A DNA stretch of 7,267 nucleotides, taken from the NCBI GenBank assembly GCA_029289015.1, contig JARFUL010000020.1, positions 1 to 7,267 of the forward strand, written 5' to 3'. Both the position numbers and the translations under genes were made by a program. The notes under the pieces were generated by a model. That model searched no databases. It was not told where the DNA came from and was given only the letters and a program-made list of their open reading frames with translations. Shown here one piece after another: positions 6,497 through 7,267 of this stretch (its first letter is position 1; every line of letters starts with the position of its first letter). The stretch comes from Syntrophobacteria bacterium. GTDB lineage: Bacteria > Desulfobacterota > Syntrophobacteria > JARFUL01.

Positions 6497-6916
6497 TTAC
6501 CTGTCCACCGTTATGAAGGTCACGGTCTCTATGGACCCGCCGGAGAACCTCCACACCTCGAAGCTCCCGGGAACGTCGCCGTGCCCGTCGAAGTTGCAGG
6601 GGCCGGAAACACCCTGGTAGTCCACGTCAATACCGCTGGCTACCAGCTTGAGCGCCCTTTTGAGGTTGCGCGCGTCTATCTCTATGCCCGGAGGGTTGGT
6701 GCGGGTGTCCCTGGTAACGAGGACCACCTCTCTGCCCAGTATGCCGCCGGCCCGGTTCAGGTCGTCTTTAGCCATCTGCGCGCCGTTGTCTATGGCCGGG
6801 CCGTACGCGCCGAGATCGCCGGACAGGGCCACCAGGGAGCCGAACTTGATCTGCGCGGCAAAGACGTTGCCATAAGCCTCTGGGCCGAGCATGGCAACGA
6901 AAAGAGCCCACCTCAT
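6497..6916 (-). CDS. Internally deleted LivK-type ABC transporter substrate-binding protein, probable pseudogene
   Basis: The 139 residues join two separate parts of a branched-chain amino-acid type periplasmic binding protein. Residues 1-22 resemble a poor signal peptide. Residues 23-75 match the start of the mature family: IKFGSLVALSGDLGAYG, then NGAQMAKDDLNRAGGILGR and VTRDTRTNP. Residues from about 74 onward match the extreme C-terminus: NPPGIEI, ALKLVASGIDVDYQGVSG, NFDGHGDVPGSFEVWRF. Full-length members have about 370-410 residues, so roughly 240-270 are missing, including most of both lobes and the ligand cleft. The frame is open across the join. As it stands the product should not bind ligand. 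The ATG at 6916-6914 overlaps the stop of the upstream membrane-protein gene (ATGA), so it may still be translated by coupling. A natural short protein is a less likely alternative; an assembly error is also possible. Confidence 0.8.
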   Translation of the reverse strand: MRWALFVAMLGPEAYGNVFAAQIKFGSLVALSGDLGAYGPAIDNGAQMAKDDLNRAGGILGREVVLVTRDTRTNPPGIEIDARNLKRALKLVASGIDVDYQGVSGPCNFDGHGDVPGSFEVWRFSGGSIETVTFITVDR

Positions 6917-7267
6917 CCGTTGTACCCGCGCTCTGACCCGGCCTCGCGCTCCCGGTCCAGCCTTTTTCCCACGAGATACGCGTCCACTATCCCGAAGACC
7001 CATACTCCGAAGATGGCCCAGAAAGCCATGCGCACGCTCCCGGGGATGCGGTGGGAGATGGAGCTCACCCATCCGCTTATCTCCTCCAGGCTCATTCCCT
7101 GAAGGCTCGCCATGTCCTCCGCGAAGATGGTCGAGGCCTTTACATACATAAACAAAAAGAGAAGCACCACCACAAGGACCAGCACCGCGCCCTTGAGGAA
7201 CTGCCGGTTTGAGAACTGCCCTATCCCGGGAAAGACCAGCCCGCTCAAAGCCGTGGCAAGGATGCTC
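6913..7267 (-). CDS. Small membrane protein of unknown function, N-terminus outside the window
   Basis: The frame is open from the right edge; an in-frame TTG at 7248 exists, but the codons before it read SILATA, which continues naturally into LSGLVFPGIGQFSNRQ, so the true start is probably beyond 7267. The motif PGIGQFSNRQFLKGA resembles the PGLGQ-x-YN-x-Q-xx-KG signature found in many small, poorly characterised bacterial membrane proteins. Counting from the TTG, two transmembrane helices are visible (about 18-36 and 74-92), separated by a loop of about 36 residues with acidic patches, and the C-terminus is charged and probably cytoplasmic. The stop TGA at 6915-6913 overlaps the start of the binding-protein remnant by 4 bases. 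I cannot assign a function. Confidence 0.75.
   Translation of the reverse strand, partial: SILATALSGLVFPGIGQFSNRQFLKGAVLVLVVVLLFLFMYVKASTIFAEDMASLQGMSLEEISGWVSSISHRIPGSVRMAFWAIFGVWVFGIVDAYLVGKRLDREREAGSERGYNG

Noticed and set aside
6917..7072. A 52-residue N-terminal extension of the binding-protein remnant from ATG 7072
   Set aside because: The extension is an Arg/Gly/Pro-rich out-of-frame reading of the upstream membrane-protein gene. ATG 6916 starts a signal-peptide-like segment and forms the usual ATGA overlap.

Overview
The window looks like a stretch of chromosome from a GC-rich Gram-negative bacterium. It carries a sigma-54 type promoter, a branched-chain amino-acid type binding-protein relic, and a def-fmt pair. 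Arg AGG and Ile ATA codons are common throughout. A deltaproteobacterial (Desulfobacterota-like) or neighbouring lineage would fit, but nothing in the sequence fixes the taxon. I see no tRNA, rRNA, CRISPR array, insertion sequence or phage gene.

Layout. (1) Positions 1-1054, minus strand: def (peptide deformylase) followed by the first 179 codons of fmt (methionyl-tRNA formyltransferase), with the stop and start overlapping as TGATG. Together they add and remove the N-formyl group of bacterial proteins. (2) Positions 1055-1452: a divergent, partly AT-rich intergenic region with several dyads, a direct repeat and a strong GG-N10-GC sigma-54 promoter pointing right. (3) Positions 1453-4077, plus strand: one large membrane signalling protein made of two transmembrane helices, HAMP, three GAF domains and a class III nucleotide cyclase. 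(4) Positions 4081-7267, minus strand: a closely packed run, in transcription order, of a small membrane protein cut by the window edge, an internally deleted LivK-type binding protein, argJ (arginine biosynthesis), a hotdog thioesterase and a HAD phosphatase. It meets the cyclase gene tail to tail with 3 bp between the stop codons.

How they work together. def/fmt is a housekeeping pair. The cyclase gene appears to be its own transcription unit, placed under an activator-dependent sigma-54 promoter. The minus-strand run could be one transcript, but its members do not form an obvious pathway: argJ is the only arginine gene in view, and the thioesterase and HAD protein look like general metabolic or housekeeping enzymes.

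Most of the window is ordinary. The points worth a second look are the sigma-54 promoter, the loss of the transition-state arginine in the cyclase domain, and the binding-protein gene that seems to have lost about two thirds of its length in frame. I did not find a convincing new multi-gene system.
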